Assembly (NCBI GenBank): GCA_964501525.1
Contig: CAZCSI010000002.1
Location: 1 to 46,124, forward strand
Source of the DNA: CAYLVJ01 sp964501525
Lineage (GTDB): Bacteria > Patescibacteriota > Minisyncoccia > Minisyncoccales > CAYTKG01
Length of the DNA stretch: 46,124 nt
Direction: 5' to 3'
The translations under genes and the position numbers were made by a program. Of the stretch, positions 1 through 8,079 are shown one piece after another. Position 1 is the stretch's first letter, and every line of letters starts with the position of its first letter. The notes beneath the pieces were generated by a model, which saw only the letters and a program-made list of their open reading frames with translations, had not been told where the DNA came from and made no database searches.

Positions 1-1
1 T

Positions 2-538
2 GAGCTGCCGATGAATTATGCCGGTTTTTCCTCTTGTTTCAGGCGCGAGGCAGGTGCTTATGGAAAGCATAAAAAGGGGATTTATCGGGTTCACCAGTTT
101 GATAAGCTGGAGATTTACAGCTTGACCAAGGGCGGGCTCGAGTTTTCCGAACCGGCCTTTGAACAATTGATCCAATTGGAAGAGGAGATCTGTCAGAAAC
201 TGGAGATTCCATACCGGGTAGTCAAAACTTGCACCGGGGATATGAGCGCTCCCGCTTATCTTAAATACGATTTAGAATACTGGAGTCCGGTGGATGAAAC
301 CTATAGAGAACTGACCTCCTGCTCCAACTGCACCGACTTTCAAGCCCGGCGGCTGAATATCCGCTGGAGAAACGAAAAAGGGGAGCTCGGGTTCGTGCAC
401 ACCCTTAACGGGACAGCTGTTACCTCGACCCGGACCATCATAGCTATTTTGGAAAACCATCAAAGAAAAGACGGGTCTGTCGAGGTGCCGAAAGTTTTAC
501 AAAAATATTTAGGGTTCAAGAAGATTAGAAAGAGCTGA
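2..538 (+). CDS. serS: Seryl-tRNA synthetase, C-terminal part (cut by window edge)
   Basis: SerRS charges tRNA-Ser with serine in the cytoplasm. The reading frame is open from base 2, so this is the last 179 codons of a gene that begins outside the window. Class II motifs are visible: the motif 2 arginine region (SCFRREAGAYGKHKKG), a motif 2 to 3 stretch with SCSNCTDFQARRLNIR, and motif 3 (HTLNGTAVTSTRTIIAILE), which is characteristic of SerRS. The gene ends in TGA, which shows the standard stop is used. The next gene follows after 47 nt on the same strand, so read-through into the envelope genes is possible. I see no terminator between them. Confidence 0.93.
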   Translation, partial: ELPMNYAGFSSCFRREAGAYGKHKKGIYRVHQFDKLEIYSLTKGGLEFSEPAFEQLIQLEEEICQKLEIPYRVVKTCTGDMSAPAYLKYDLEYWSPVDETYRELTSCSNCTDFQARRLNIRWRNEKGELGFVHTLNGTAVTSTRTIIAILENHQRKDGSVEVPKVLQKYLGFKKIRKS

Positions 539-585
539 AACCCGGAGCGGAAGTAAAGATTAGAGATGAATTTTAAAGTAGTTTT

Positions 586-1338
586 ATGACGAAGGTCCAA
601 GGTGAAAAATTAAAAGGTAAAGACAGTAAAGACAAAGAGACGGTCTTAATTCTTCACGGTTGGAACAGTTCTAAGGAAAAATGGCAGGCTGTAAAGCGCG
701 AACTTGAAAAAGCTGGAATAAAGGTTTTTGTGCCCGACCTGCCTGGATTTAAGGAGGAGATGAAACTTAAAAAACCCTGGACCCTGGATAATTATGTAAC
801 GTGGGTGAAGAGCTATACAGTGGAAAAGGTGGAGCCGCCTTTTTTTATGATGGGGCACTCTTTTGGGGGAGCGGTAGCCGCTAAGTATGCTTCCGAGTAT
901 GAAGATGACCTTTCCGGTCTTATTTTGATTTCAGCTGCAGTTATCAGGTGGAAAAGCAAGAAGGTGCTTTGCTGGGCTAAGGCGGCTGATTTTTTAAACA
1001 GGCTCTCGTTTTTGCCGGGCTATGAAACCCTTAGAAGGTTCTTTTATTACTATGTTTTAAAAAGACCCGACTATATTATTGCAAAGGGGCCCTTAAGAGA
1101 AACCTTTAAAAATATTGTGGGCAGGGATCTTACTCATCTTTTACCTAAGATTAAAGCCCCTTGTCTTTTAATCTGGGGCAAGGAAGATAAGCTCACCCTC
1201 TTGGAAGAGGGAAAGATCATTAACAGCAAGCTTAAGAATTCAAAGATGGTGGAGGTTGAAGGGGTGGGGCATATTCCCCACAGATTGGCCCCAGAAATAA
1301 TTTCTAAAGAGACAGTAAGGTTTATAAAGAAAAAATGA
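586..1338 (+). CDS. Alpha/beta hydrolase
   Basis: A 250-residue alpha/beta-hydrolase-fold protein without a signal peptide, so probably a cytoplasmic esterase or lipase-like enzyme of unknown substrate. The oxyanion-hole HGW lies near residue 24. The nucleophile elbow is GHSFGG with Ser92. The acid is probably Asp201 in IWGKEDKL, and the base is His229 in VEGVGHIPH. All catalytic elements are present, so it should be active. It overlaps the following membrane-fused Mur ligase by 4 nt (ATGA), which implies translational coupling and a link to envelope metabolism. That role is inference from context. The start ATG has only a weak upstream purine tract. Confidence 0.82.
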   Translation: MTKVQGEKLKGKDSKDKETVLILHGWNSSKEKWQAVKRELEKAGIKVFVPDLPGFKEEMKLKKPWTLDNYVTWVKSYTVEKVEPPFFMMGHSFGGAVAAKYASEYEDDLSGLILISAAVIRWKSKKVLCWAKAADFLNRLSFLPGYETLRRFFYYYVLKRPDYIIAKGPLRETFKNIVGRDLTHLLPKIKAPCLLIWGKEDKLTLLEEGKIINSKLKNSKMVEVEGVGHIPHRLAPEIISKETVRFIKKK

Positions 1339-2966
1339 ACATTACCTTAATATCAATTGTATTTTTCTGGTTTGTTATTCAGATTAAGAAGCTTCTTTTT
1401 TGGAGTTATCTTTGGCAGCTCAAGGAATATCAGTGGGGCAGGGCAAGGGCCTATTTTCAAACCCGGCAGGGACTTCGAGTCACCCTTCTTTCTCCTCAAA
1501 AATGGATCAAACTGTTGTTTTTGATAGGGCTTCTGTGGCTCCCGATGCCGGAGATTCTTTCTCTACTCTTAGGTTTTGTTTTAGCCTTTGAAGCTTTGAT
1601 TTTCTCTTTTAAATGGGCTGGAAAAAGAACCATTAAACCGGTTCTTACCAAAAGAATCTTAGCCACCTTGGGGCTGGGGTTGTTTTTGATTTGTCTCTGG
1701 ACGGGCGTTCACTTTTATTTTCGGCTGACTTATATGTTTGTCGCTTCTCTTTTGTTCTTTGATATTATGGGTTTCTTTTTCTTTTCTCTGGTTGTCTTGA
1801 CCTTTCAACCATTTGTCCACATTTGGTATCGAAAGCTTGTTAAAAAAGCCGCGGCCAGAAGAAGAGAGCTCCAAGGATTAAGAGTGGTGGGGATAACAGG
1901 AAGCTATGGTAAAAGTTCTGTTAAGGATTTTCTGGCGGTGATGCTTTCTCAAAAGTACAAAACGCTGAAAACAGAAAAAAACCGGAACTCAACCGTTGGT
2001 GTGGCTGACGCCGTTTTGAATAAGCTTAATAAAAAACATGAGATTTTTGTGTGTGAAATAGGTGCTTATAAAAAAGGAGAGGTAAAAGAGATGGCGCAGA
2101 TGGTCCAGCCTCAGATCGGTGTGTTAACCGGCATCAACGAACAGCACCTGTCTACTTTTGGTTCTTTGGACAACATTATTCAGGGTAAATTTGAGATAAT
2201 AGAAACTCTGCCTTCTGGGGGCACGGCGGTGGTCAATGGGGACAACGACCGGATTGTTTCTCGGTTGAAAGAGATTGATTATGAGCTGAATCTTGTAGTG
2301 TGTTCCGCCCGCGGGGTTAAAACCTCCCTTGGCGTTGACACGGATTTACGAGCCGAGGCGGTCGAGAAAAAACAGGATAAGGTTTCTTTTGATATGGTTT
2401 CTAAGACAGGAGACAGGGTCCGGGTGGAGCTGGGGCTGACCGGCAGACACAATGTTATTAATTTTTTAATAGCCGCGGCCGCTGCCAGAGAGCTGGGAAT
2501 AGATTTTAAGCAGATTGTCCAAGCTGCGAAAAGCATTGAATCGGCGCCAAGCGGGATAAGAATCAGAAAGGGAAGAAAAGGAGTGGCTGTTATGGACGAT
2601 ACTTATTCGGCCAATCCTCACGGGGTGAAGGCAGCTGTGAAACATCTTGAATTATGGCCGGGTAAAAGAGTTGTTGTTATGCCTTGTCTTATTGAGCTGG
2701 GGAAAGAAAGTGACAGGATTCATCAGGAGATCGGAAAAATAATAGGCAGGGTCTGCGATTTAGCGATTGTAACCAGTCCTGATTTTTTGAGTGCGATTAA
2801 AAAAGGCGCTCAAGATGTTGGTATGCAAACAGGCAAAGTCCTGTTTTTAGATAAAACAAAAACTATCTTGAAAAAGCTGGGCCCCTTTTTGAAAGAAGAA
2901 AACGTAATACTTTTGGAAAGCAGGGTGCCAGAAGGGTTGTTGGAAGCATTAATTAAAGATTTATGA
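1335..2966 (+). CDS. Mur ligase (MurF-like) with N-terminal membrane domain
   Basis: Probable ATP-dependent amide ligase of peptidoglycan precursor synthesis; the closest family role is MurF, which adds D-Ala-D-Ala. Residues 1-170 hold about five hydrophobic segments. The Mur-ligase core follows, with a P-loop at 187-194 (GITGSYGKSS), a central domain containing EIGAYKKGEVKEM and TGINEQHLSTFGS, and a C-terminal domain (DDTYSANPHGVKAA). The normal MurF N-terminal substrate domain is absent and replaced by the membrane segment. The protein is 543 residues against about 450 for MurF. It overlaps both neighbours by 4 nt. The exact substrate is not proven by sequence; a related membrane-tethered ligase on another amino-acid substrate is the alternative. 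Confidence 0.78.
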   Translation: MNITLISIVFFWFVIQIKKLLFWSYLWQLKEYQWGRARAYFQTRQGLRVTLLSPQKWIKLLFLIGLLWLPMPEILSLLLGFVLAFEALIFSFKWAGKRTIKPVLTKRILATLGLGLFLICLWTGVHFYFRLTYMFVASLLFFDIMGFFFFSLVVLTFQPFVHIWYRKLVKKAAARRRELQGLRVVGITGSYGKSSVKDFLAVMLSQKYKTLKTEKNRNSTVGVADAVLNKLNKKHEIFVCEIGAYKKGEVKEMAQMVQPQIGVLTGINEQHLSTFGSLDNIIQGKFEIIETLPSGGTAVVNGDNDRIVSRLKEIDYELNLVVCSARGVKTSLGVDTDLRAEAVEKKQDKVSFDMVSKTGDRVRVELGLTGRHNVINFLIAAAAARELGIDFKQIVQAAKSIESAPSGIRIRKGRKGVAVMDDTYSANPHGVKAAVKHLELWPGKRVVVMPCLIELGKESDRIHQEIGKIIGRVCDLAIVTSPDFLSAIKKGAQDVGMQTGKVLFLDKTKTILKKLGPFLKEENVILLESRVPEGLLEALIKDL

Positions 2967-4219
2967 GTTATAAATCGATTTTTCTTTCTCTTTCTCCCAA
3001 TGTGGAAAAAGACGACCTGGCTTTAGACCTCAAACTTCTTTTTGCGCCTTGGCTGTGGAAAAAAGGCGGAAAGGTGAAAGAGCTGGAGGGGAAGACACAA
3101 CAATACCTGGGCCTAAAACATACCTTTGCTTTTAACAGCGGTCGTTCGGCTTTCCTGGCTGTATTAAACGGTTTGAACCTGGAGAAAAACAGCGAGGTTC
3201 TTGTTCAGGGCTTTACCTGTAATGCTTTGATTAACCCTATTATCTGGTTTGGTTTGAAGCCGGTTTATGTGGATATTGAGGAAAAAACCCTAAATATGGA
3301 TCCGGCCGATTTGAGGCGTAAGATTACGGAGAATAGTAGGGCAGTGGTGGTTCAACACACTTTTGGCCAGCCGGCTGACCTAGAGGAGATAAAAAAGATT
3401 TGTGAAAATCGGAACTTGATTCTGGTGGAAGACTGTGCTCACTCATTAGGGGCTGAGTTTCAGGGCCGCAAGGTTGGAGGTTTCGGAAAAGCATCCTTTT
3501 TCAGTTTTGGCAGAGATAAAATTATCTCTTCTGTTTACGGCGGGATGGCTGCTACAAACGATGAGGAGCTTGCCTGGAGGATAAAAGATTATCGGGACAA
3601 GCTTTCTCTTCCTTCTCTTTTCTGGATAAAACAGCAGCTTCTTCATCCTATTTTATGCGAAAAAATAGTTAAGCCGCTTTATCGGTTTTTTGGGTTTGGC
3701 AGATGGGTGCTGGCCGGACTTAACAGAATAGGGGTTCTTTCCAAAGCGGTGCACAAGAGAGAAAAATATAAAGGAGAAAAACCCCCTTATATTCCTCGAA
3801 AAATGCCTAACGGTTTAGCTTTTTTAGCCCTTAATCAGCTTCAAAAAATTGAGAAGCTTTTAAAACATCAGAAACAAATTGCAGGTTTTTATGACCGAGA
3901 GGTTGAAGGAGTTGAGAAGCCGTTAAAAAATGAGGGCCGGGTATATATGCGCTATTCTGTCTTGGTCAATGGTTTTGACACTGATGAAGTTTTAAAAAAG
4001 GCGCGGCTGCAAAGAATATTTCTTGATGACGGGTGGCGCAAAACGCCGGTGGTGCCTTATGATACCGACCATCAAAAGATGCAGTATCACTGGGGTGATT
4101 GTCCGACCGCAGAACGGGTGGCGCGAAAAATAATCAACCTGCCTACGAATATACAGGTCTCGGAAAAAGAAGCACAGAAAGTTGCCAGTTTTTTAAACAA
4201 CATCATCAATGAAAGTTAA
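2963..4219 (+). CDS. DegT/DnrJ/EryC1/StrS-family PLP aminotransferase
   Basis: A 418-residue fold-type I PLP enzyme. This family usually transaminates nucleotide-linked keto-sugars, although some members act on other keto substrates. Visible signatures are FAFNSGRSAFLAVL (substrate and PLP phosphate region), VEDCAHSLGAEFQGRKVG with the PLP-contacting Asp, and ASFFSFGRDKIISSVYGGM, where the Lys is the expected Schiff-base residue. It sits between a Mur ligase (4 nt overlap) and a FemX-like transferase (11 nt overlap), so an envelope amino-sugar or lipid modification is likely. The substrate is unknown. The C-terminal half is less conserved than typical sugar aminotransferases. Confidence 0.8.
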   Translation: MSYKSIFLSLSPNVEKDDLALDLKLLFAPWLWKKGGKVKELEGKTQQYLGLKHTFAFNSGRSAFLAVLNGLNLEKNSEVLVQGFTCNALINPIIWFGLKPVYVDIEEKTLNMDPADLRRKITENSRAVVVQHTFGQPADLEEIKKICENRNLILVEDCAHSLGAEFQGRKVGGFGKASFFSFGRDKIISSVYGGMAATNDEELAWRIKDYRDKLSLPSLFWIKQQLLHPILCEKIVKPLYRFFGFGRWVLAGLNRIGVLSKAVHKREKYKGEKPPYIPRKMPNGLAFLALNQLQKIEKLLKHQKQIAGFYDREVEGVEKPLKNEGRVYMRYSVLVNGFDTDEVLKKARLQRIFLDDGWRKTPVVPYDTDHQKMQYHWGDCPTAERVARKIINLPTNIQVSEKEAQKVASFLNNIINES

Positions 4220-5234
4220 AGAGATAAAAGAACCAAAGGTTTGGGAGGGGTTTTTAGAAAAGATAAAAAACAAAACCTTTCTTCAGAGCTGGAGCTGGGG
4301 CGAGTTTCAAAAAAAGAGAAATAACCAGGTCTGGAGGCTGGGAGTATATGACGGGGAAAACCTTGTTGCCTCCGCTTTGATTGAAAAGGTTGAAGCCAAA
4401 AGAGGCACTTTTCTGCTTGTTCCGCATGGGCCCAACTGTTTACCGAACTACCGGTATAAATCCCGTATTCTGAGAGTTCTGCTGGGGCACCTGGAAAAGA
4501 TCGCTGAAAAGGAAAACGCTAACTTTATAAGATTTTCTCCTATTTGGGAAAGGTCAAAACAAACAAAGAAAGTTTTTCAGAAAACCGGTTTCCGCAGAGC
4601 TCCGATTCACAATCATCCGGAAGCGAGCTGGGTTTTGGATATCACAGCCCCGGAGAAGGAGTTATTGATGAATATGAGAAAATCGACCCGTTACAATATC
4701 AGGAAAAGCCTGAAGAACGATAAAATAAGGGTTTATCCGGGTGGTGATACGGAGATCGGTCTTTTCAGTCAGCTTCATCAAGAAACCGCCCAAAGGCATG
4801 ATTTTGTTCCCTTTTCAGAGGATTACCTGAAAAACGAGCTGGAAACTTTTGCTTTTAACAACGAGATGACGCTTTATGTAGCCGAGTATGAGGAAAAGAT
4901 CGGGGCCATGGCTTTCATTATTTTTTGGTCGGGCATCGGTTTCTATCATCACGCTGTACTTGAGCCGGGTATGAGGGATTATCCGCTTTCTTACAGAATT
5001 TTGTGGGAAGGAATAAAAGAAGCTAAAAAAAGAGGGTTTTACCGCTTTGATTTCTGGGGCTACGCCTCTCCTGAGAGCGATCATCCGTGGGCCGGCCCCA
5101 CCCTCTTTAAAATGGGGTTCGGCGGCTGCAAGAAAGAATATGTTAAAACACAGGATTTTGTTTTGACGCCGCTTTATTGGTTCGATTACTTAGTAGAAAC
5201 CATAAGAAGAAAAAAAAGAGGATTTGATGGCTAG
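4209..5234 (+). CDS. FemA/FemB/FemX-like aminoacyltransferase
   Basis: A 341-residue protein of the Fem family, which uses aminoacyl-tRNA to add amino acids to the stem peptide of lipid-linked peptidoglycan precursors. The two GNAT-like halves are recognisable. The N-terminal half has KTFLQSWSWGEFQKKR and a VPHGPN segment. The second half has ITAPEKELLMNMRKSTRYN, the LHQETAQRHDF segment and FDFWGYA near the end. The coiled-coil arm of staphylococcal FemA is not evident, as in FemX. The start ATG lies 11 nt inside the upstream aminotransferase gene. Its presence suggests cross-bridge or stem-peptide branching in the peptidoglycan; which amino acid is added cannot be read from the sequence. Confidence 0.82.
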   Translation: MKVKEIKEPKVWEGFLEKIKNKTFLQSWSWGEFQKKRNNQVWRLGVYDGENLVASALIEKVEAKRGTFLLVPHGPNCLPNYRYKSRILRVLLGHLEKIAEKENANFIRFSPIWERSKQTKKVFQKTGFRRAPIHNHPEASWVLDITAPEKELLMNMRKSTRYNIRKSLKNDKIRVYPGGDTEIGLFSQLHQETAQRHDFVPFSEDYLKNELETFAFNNEMTLYVAEYEEKIGAMAFIIFWSGIGFYHHAVLEPGMRDYPLSYRILWEGIKEAKKRGFYRFDFWGYASPESDHPWAGPTLFKMGFGGCKKEYVKTQDFVLTPLYWFDYLVETIRRKKRGFDG

Positions 5235-6075
5235 AAGACGCAAAAGAAGAAGCAGAAAAAAAAGAATGTTTTTAAGGGTTATGAAGTCTAAAACCTTTTG
5301 GATTATTGTTTTGGTTTTTTTAATGTGCGCCGGTCTGGCTTACTTTTTACTGCTCTCGGATATGTTTCAGGTAGAAGAGATAGAGGTGTTCGGCAACCAA
5401 AAAGTAAACCAAGAAGAAGTTCTGCAGGAGATAGAGCCCCGGATTGAAAAAGAACTGAAGGCGGGTCCTTTTTCTTTGTTCTCTTCCAGAAGCATCTTTC
5501 TGGTGGGAGCCCGTCCTTTAGAGCGGCACATAAAGCATATTTTTCCTCGAGTAGGGGAGGTGGTGGTAAAAAGAAAGCTGCCCAGTGTTCTCAGTTTGGA
5601 GATAAAGGAAAGAGATTCTTTTGTTGAACTCTGTCTTTTGTCGGGTGAGTGCTATAAAGCGGACGAGCAGGGGGTCGTGTTTGAAAAAAGCGCAGACGTA
5701 AAGGAAGAGACAGAGGGAGAGGTTCAGGTTTTTCAGGTAAAGAGAGAAGAGTTGATGGTGATTGTTGTCAAGGGTTTTACAAAGCCTGACCTGGGGTCTG
5801 AAGCAATTCCTCCTCTTTACCTGGCAGGCGCATCCGAGATAGAGAATAAAATTAAAAACTCCATGCAGATGGAGCCAAGAGAGCTTTCCCTGGAAGGAGA
5901 GCAGCTGATAGTTGATGTCGGCAAGGGGTTTAAAATATATTTTGACCTGGATAAAAATGTAGAAGAGCAGCTTTTTAATCTAGAGCTGGTTCTAAGAGAA
6001 AAATTATCAGACCAAAACCTGGAGGAGCTGGAATATATAGACCTCCGATTCGGCAACAGGGTCTATTACAAGTAG
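5227..6075 (+). CDS. ftsQ: FtsQ/DivIB-like cell-division protein with POTRA domain
   Basis: A bitopic membrane protein of the divisome. A very basic cytoplasmic tail (ARRRKRRSRKKR) precedes one transmembrane helix at about residues 22-43. A POTRA-like strand-helix unit follows (VEEIEVFGNQKVNQEEVLQEI), then a longer extracytoplasmic FtsQ beta domain. I place the start at the ATG at 5227 rather than the TTG at 5224, because an AGAGG ribosome-binding sequence sits just upstream at suitable spacing. The start overlaps the end of the FemX-like gene. Sequence conservation is low, so the FtsQ assignment rests on architecture and envelope-gene context. ftsA and ftsZ are not nearby. Confidence 0.75.
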   Translation: MARRRKRRSRKKRMFLRVMKSKTFWIIVLVFLMCAGLAYFLLLSDMFQVEEIEVFGNQKVNQEEVLQEIEPRIEKELKAGPFSLFSSRSIFLVGARPLERHIKHIFPRVGEVVVKRKLPSVLSLEIKERDSFVELCLLSGECYKADEQGVVFEKSADVKEETEGEVQVFQVKREELMVIVVKGFTKPDLGSEAIPPLYLAGASEIENKIKNSMQMEPRELSLEGEQLIVDVGKGFKIYFDLDKNVEEQLFNLELVLREKLSDQNLEELEYIDLRFGNRVYYK

Positions 6076-6115
6076 CAGTTAGCTGATAAAGGAGGCAGCG
6101 GTCTGTAGTTGATTG

Positions 6116-6136
6116 GTCCGTGTTGCGGACTTTATT
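6116..6136 (+). terminator. Weak hairpin between convergent genes
   Basis: GTCCG (6116-6120), loop TGTTG and CGGAC (6126-6130) form a 5 bp stem followed by TTTATT. It lies between the end of ftsQ and the end of the minus-strand glycosyltransferase gene. It would serve the plus strand, but the stem is short, so the call is tentative. Confidence 0.35.
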
Positions 6137-7862
6137 GTATATGGTAAACGAAAATTGAATATCCTATTCTCTCGACCAGCTGTTGTTGATAAAGCCAGTT
6201 GTAACAGGTTGTAGGTTCTTTGAAACCCCTGACTGCGGTTGCCCGTCCGCCCTGGAGCTGTGTAGCTGAAACTGCAAGGTAAGCGGGTTTTTCAATTTGT
6301 TCTGGGTTATTTGTACACCGCCAGCGCACAAAATCATCTCCGAAATAGTACTGAAGGTCGCCGCCTCCGAAATAATCGATATATATTGTATCGATTTCTT
6401 TTTGTTTCACCCACTGTTCAAGCTTTCCGATATTCTGCCCCCAGTCAAGGTTTGAATCAACAGCGTAAAGGTGTCCCTTGTCCGGCCCTCCAGCCATCTC
6501 GTTGTAATAGGCGATAAAATCAGGGTAGACCTTGCTGACTGAAAAGGCCTGCCAAAGCAAAAGCCCGATAATGATTCCGTATTTTATCTTTTCCTTTCTT
6601 GGTTCCGGGTCGTCAATCATTACTCCTCTCGATACCAGCAAGATTGTCAGGGGAATAACAGGGAGCATGTGCCTCACCCCTATATTCAGGTTTCCGGACA
6701 ATGTAATGCCCCAGTAAAAAAGGATAAAACAGAAAAGGGAGAAACAAATAAAGTTATTTTTGATGCACAGCAGTGAAGACCGCAAAGGTTTTTTAATCTC
6801 TTCTTTCTTAATGTTGAGTAGAAAACTGAAGAGGACGAAGAAAGTCAGAGCGTGGAAGGAAAGAGGAATTTTCAAAAGATAAAGGACCGGAAAATAGAGA
6901 GGAAATTTTTGGGCTGACATTTGGCCCAGAAAGAAAGTGGTGTTTCCGCCTGTTCCCCGATTGAGGACCATTCCCAGGCCGGTCAGGTATTGAGCAATAG
7001 GCTGCAATATTTTAAAACGGCAGATCTGTTCAAGATAGGAATCAAAACGGGATGAACCGATAATTCTTGAGATGTCTTCGGCCTGCCGGGCGGCCGGATA
7101 CTGCCAAACATGAAAAAGATAAATTCCATAAACGAGAACCGAGGCGATAAGAAAAACAGCGATAAATTTTTTAAACCAAACCCAGGGTTTTCCCTTCATC
7201 AAGACCCAAATAATTCCCAGAAAAGCAAAAACAGGAACCAGAAAAACACCTGTAAACTTAACAATCTGGGCCAGGCCCAAGCCTATTCCGGCTAAAATAA
7301 TGTTTGTATTAGACGGTTTTTCCAAAAAACTGAGAAAGTAGTAAAAAGAAATCAAGGTTGCTGTTGCGATGCCTACATCCGTGTTTATCAGTCGGCCGTG
7401 AGCGATTAAAGTGGGGGACAGGGTATACAGGGCAAGGGCAAGAAGAGCTGTTTTCCGAGACCAAAATTTTTGAGCGAAAAGATAAGTGAAAATACCCCCT
7501 GTGAGAAGAATGCCTATCATGGGAACTCTGGACCAAAAAATCATCTTGTGAGGGTTGTTTCCGGAGCGGTATAAAAGTTCTGTTCCAAAATCGAACTGCT
7601 GCCACCAGATATCGGGCCTGACCCCTTCCCAGCTTTGTTCCGGAAAATTGATGTCTAAGAAAAGCAAAGGCAGGGCCGATAAGTTTTTAAGCAGGGGAGG
7701 GTGCTCCGGATTGACCCGCATATCTCTTTTAACCAGGTATGAATAGCCGGCCGCGATATGTGCTTTTTCGTCAAAAGTAAGCGAGGTCTCTCTAATGCTT
7801 AAAACTGCGATCGTTCCGCAAAGAAGTAAAAGAAAGACAACCAATATTTTTTCCTTTGTCAT
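6132..7862 (-). CDS. GT39/PMT-type membrane glycosyltransferase
   Basis: A 576-residue polytopic membrane protein with about ten hydrophobic helices. The N-terminal pattern is an acidic pair after the first helix (TSLTFDEKAHIAAGYSYL) followed by NPEHPPLLKNLSALPL, the signature of the GT39/ArnT/PMT-like GT-C family. These enzymes move a sugar from a polyprenyl-phosphate donor to an extracytoplasmic acceptor. The C-terminal part has SNLDWGQNIGKLEQWVKQK, often seen in bacterial homologues. The acceptor could be a protein or a glycolipid. It is a single minus-strand gene convergent with ftsQ and divergent from the heat-shock operon 217 bp away. Confidence 0.77.
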   Translation of the reverse strand: MTKEKILVVFLLLLCGTIAVLSIRETSLTFDEKAHIAAGYSYLVKRDMRVNPEHPPLLKNLSALPLLFLDINFPEQSWEGVRPDIWWQQFDFGTELLYRSGNNPHKMIFWSRVPMIGILLTGGIFTYLFAQKFWSRKTALLALALYTLSPTLIAHGRLINTDVGIATATLISFYYFLSFLEKPSNTNIILAGIGLGLAQIVKFTGVFLVPVFAFLGIIWVLMKGKPWVWFKKFIAVFLIASVLVYGIYLFHVWQYPAARQAEDISRIIGSSRFDSYLEQICRFKILQPIAQYLTGLGMVLNRGTGGNTTFFLGQMSAQKFPLYFPVLYLLKIPLSFHALTFFVLFSFLLNIKKEEIKKPLRSSLLCIKNNFICFSLFCFILFYWGITLSGNLNIGVRHMLPVIPLTILLVSRGVMIDDPEPRKEKIKYGIIIGLLLWQAFSVSKVYPDFIAYYNEMAGGPDKGHLYAVDSNLDWGQNIGKLEQWVKQKEIDTIYIDYFGGGDLQYYFGDDFVRWRCTNNPEQIEKPAYLAVSATQLQGGRATAVRGFKEPTTCYNWLYQQQLVERIGYSIFVYHIQ

Positions 7863-7866
7863 GTTA

Positions 7867-7878
7867 AGTTTTAAAACT
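7867..7878. repeat. 12-bp palindrome AGTTTTAAAACT upstream of the glycosyltransferase
   Basis: A perfect palindrome 4 bp before the minus-strand start codon at 7862. It overlaps any plausible -10 region of that gene. In so AT-rich a stretch chance occurrence is likely, so a regulatory role is only possible. The rest of 7879-8029 shows nothing else I can support. Confidence 0.25.
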
Positions 7879-8029
7879 AAACCTTCTTTTTGTAATTTGT
7901 TGAATATTTATTGCTTTAACTTCAGGCTTTTGTGTTTTTGGTACGGATTTTAATATTCTACCAGATTTTTCCGTCTCTTAAAACTTTCTTTCTCCAAATA
8001 ATAGTTTTTAATATCAAGCAAGGCTCCTG

Positions 8030-8056
8030 TTAGCACTCTAACCCCTTGACTGCTAA
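8030..8056. promoter_or_regulatory. CIRCE operator (HrcA binding site)
   Basis: The left arm TTAGCACTC (8030-8038), a 9-nt spacer and the right arm GACTGCTAA (8048-8056) match the classic CIRCE element TTAGCACTC-N9-GAGTGCTAA with one mismatch. It overlaps the -35 box of the hrcA promoter. Bound HrcA should therefore block transcription of the whole hrcA-grpE-hsp20-dnaK-dnaJ operon until heat shock. Confidence 0.92.
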
Positions 8057-8073
8057 CCTCTGTTCATTATAAT
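8046..8073 (+). promoter_or_regulatory. Heat-shock operon promoter, probably leaderless
   Basis: TTGACT at 8046-8051, a 16-nt spacer and a perfect TATAAT at 8068-8073. The hrcA ATG begins at 8080, only 6 nt after the -10 box. Transcription is therefore expected to start at or within a base or two of the start codon, which gives a leaderless mRNA. The -35 box shares bases with the right arm of CIRCE. Confidence 0.8.
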
Positions 8074-8079
8074 AAATTA

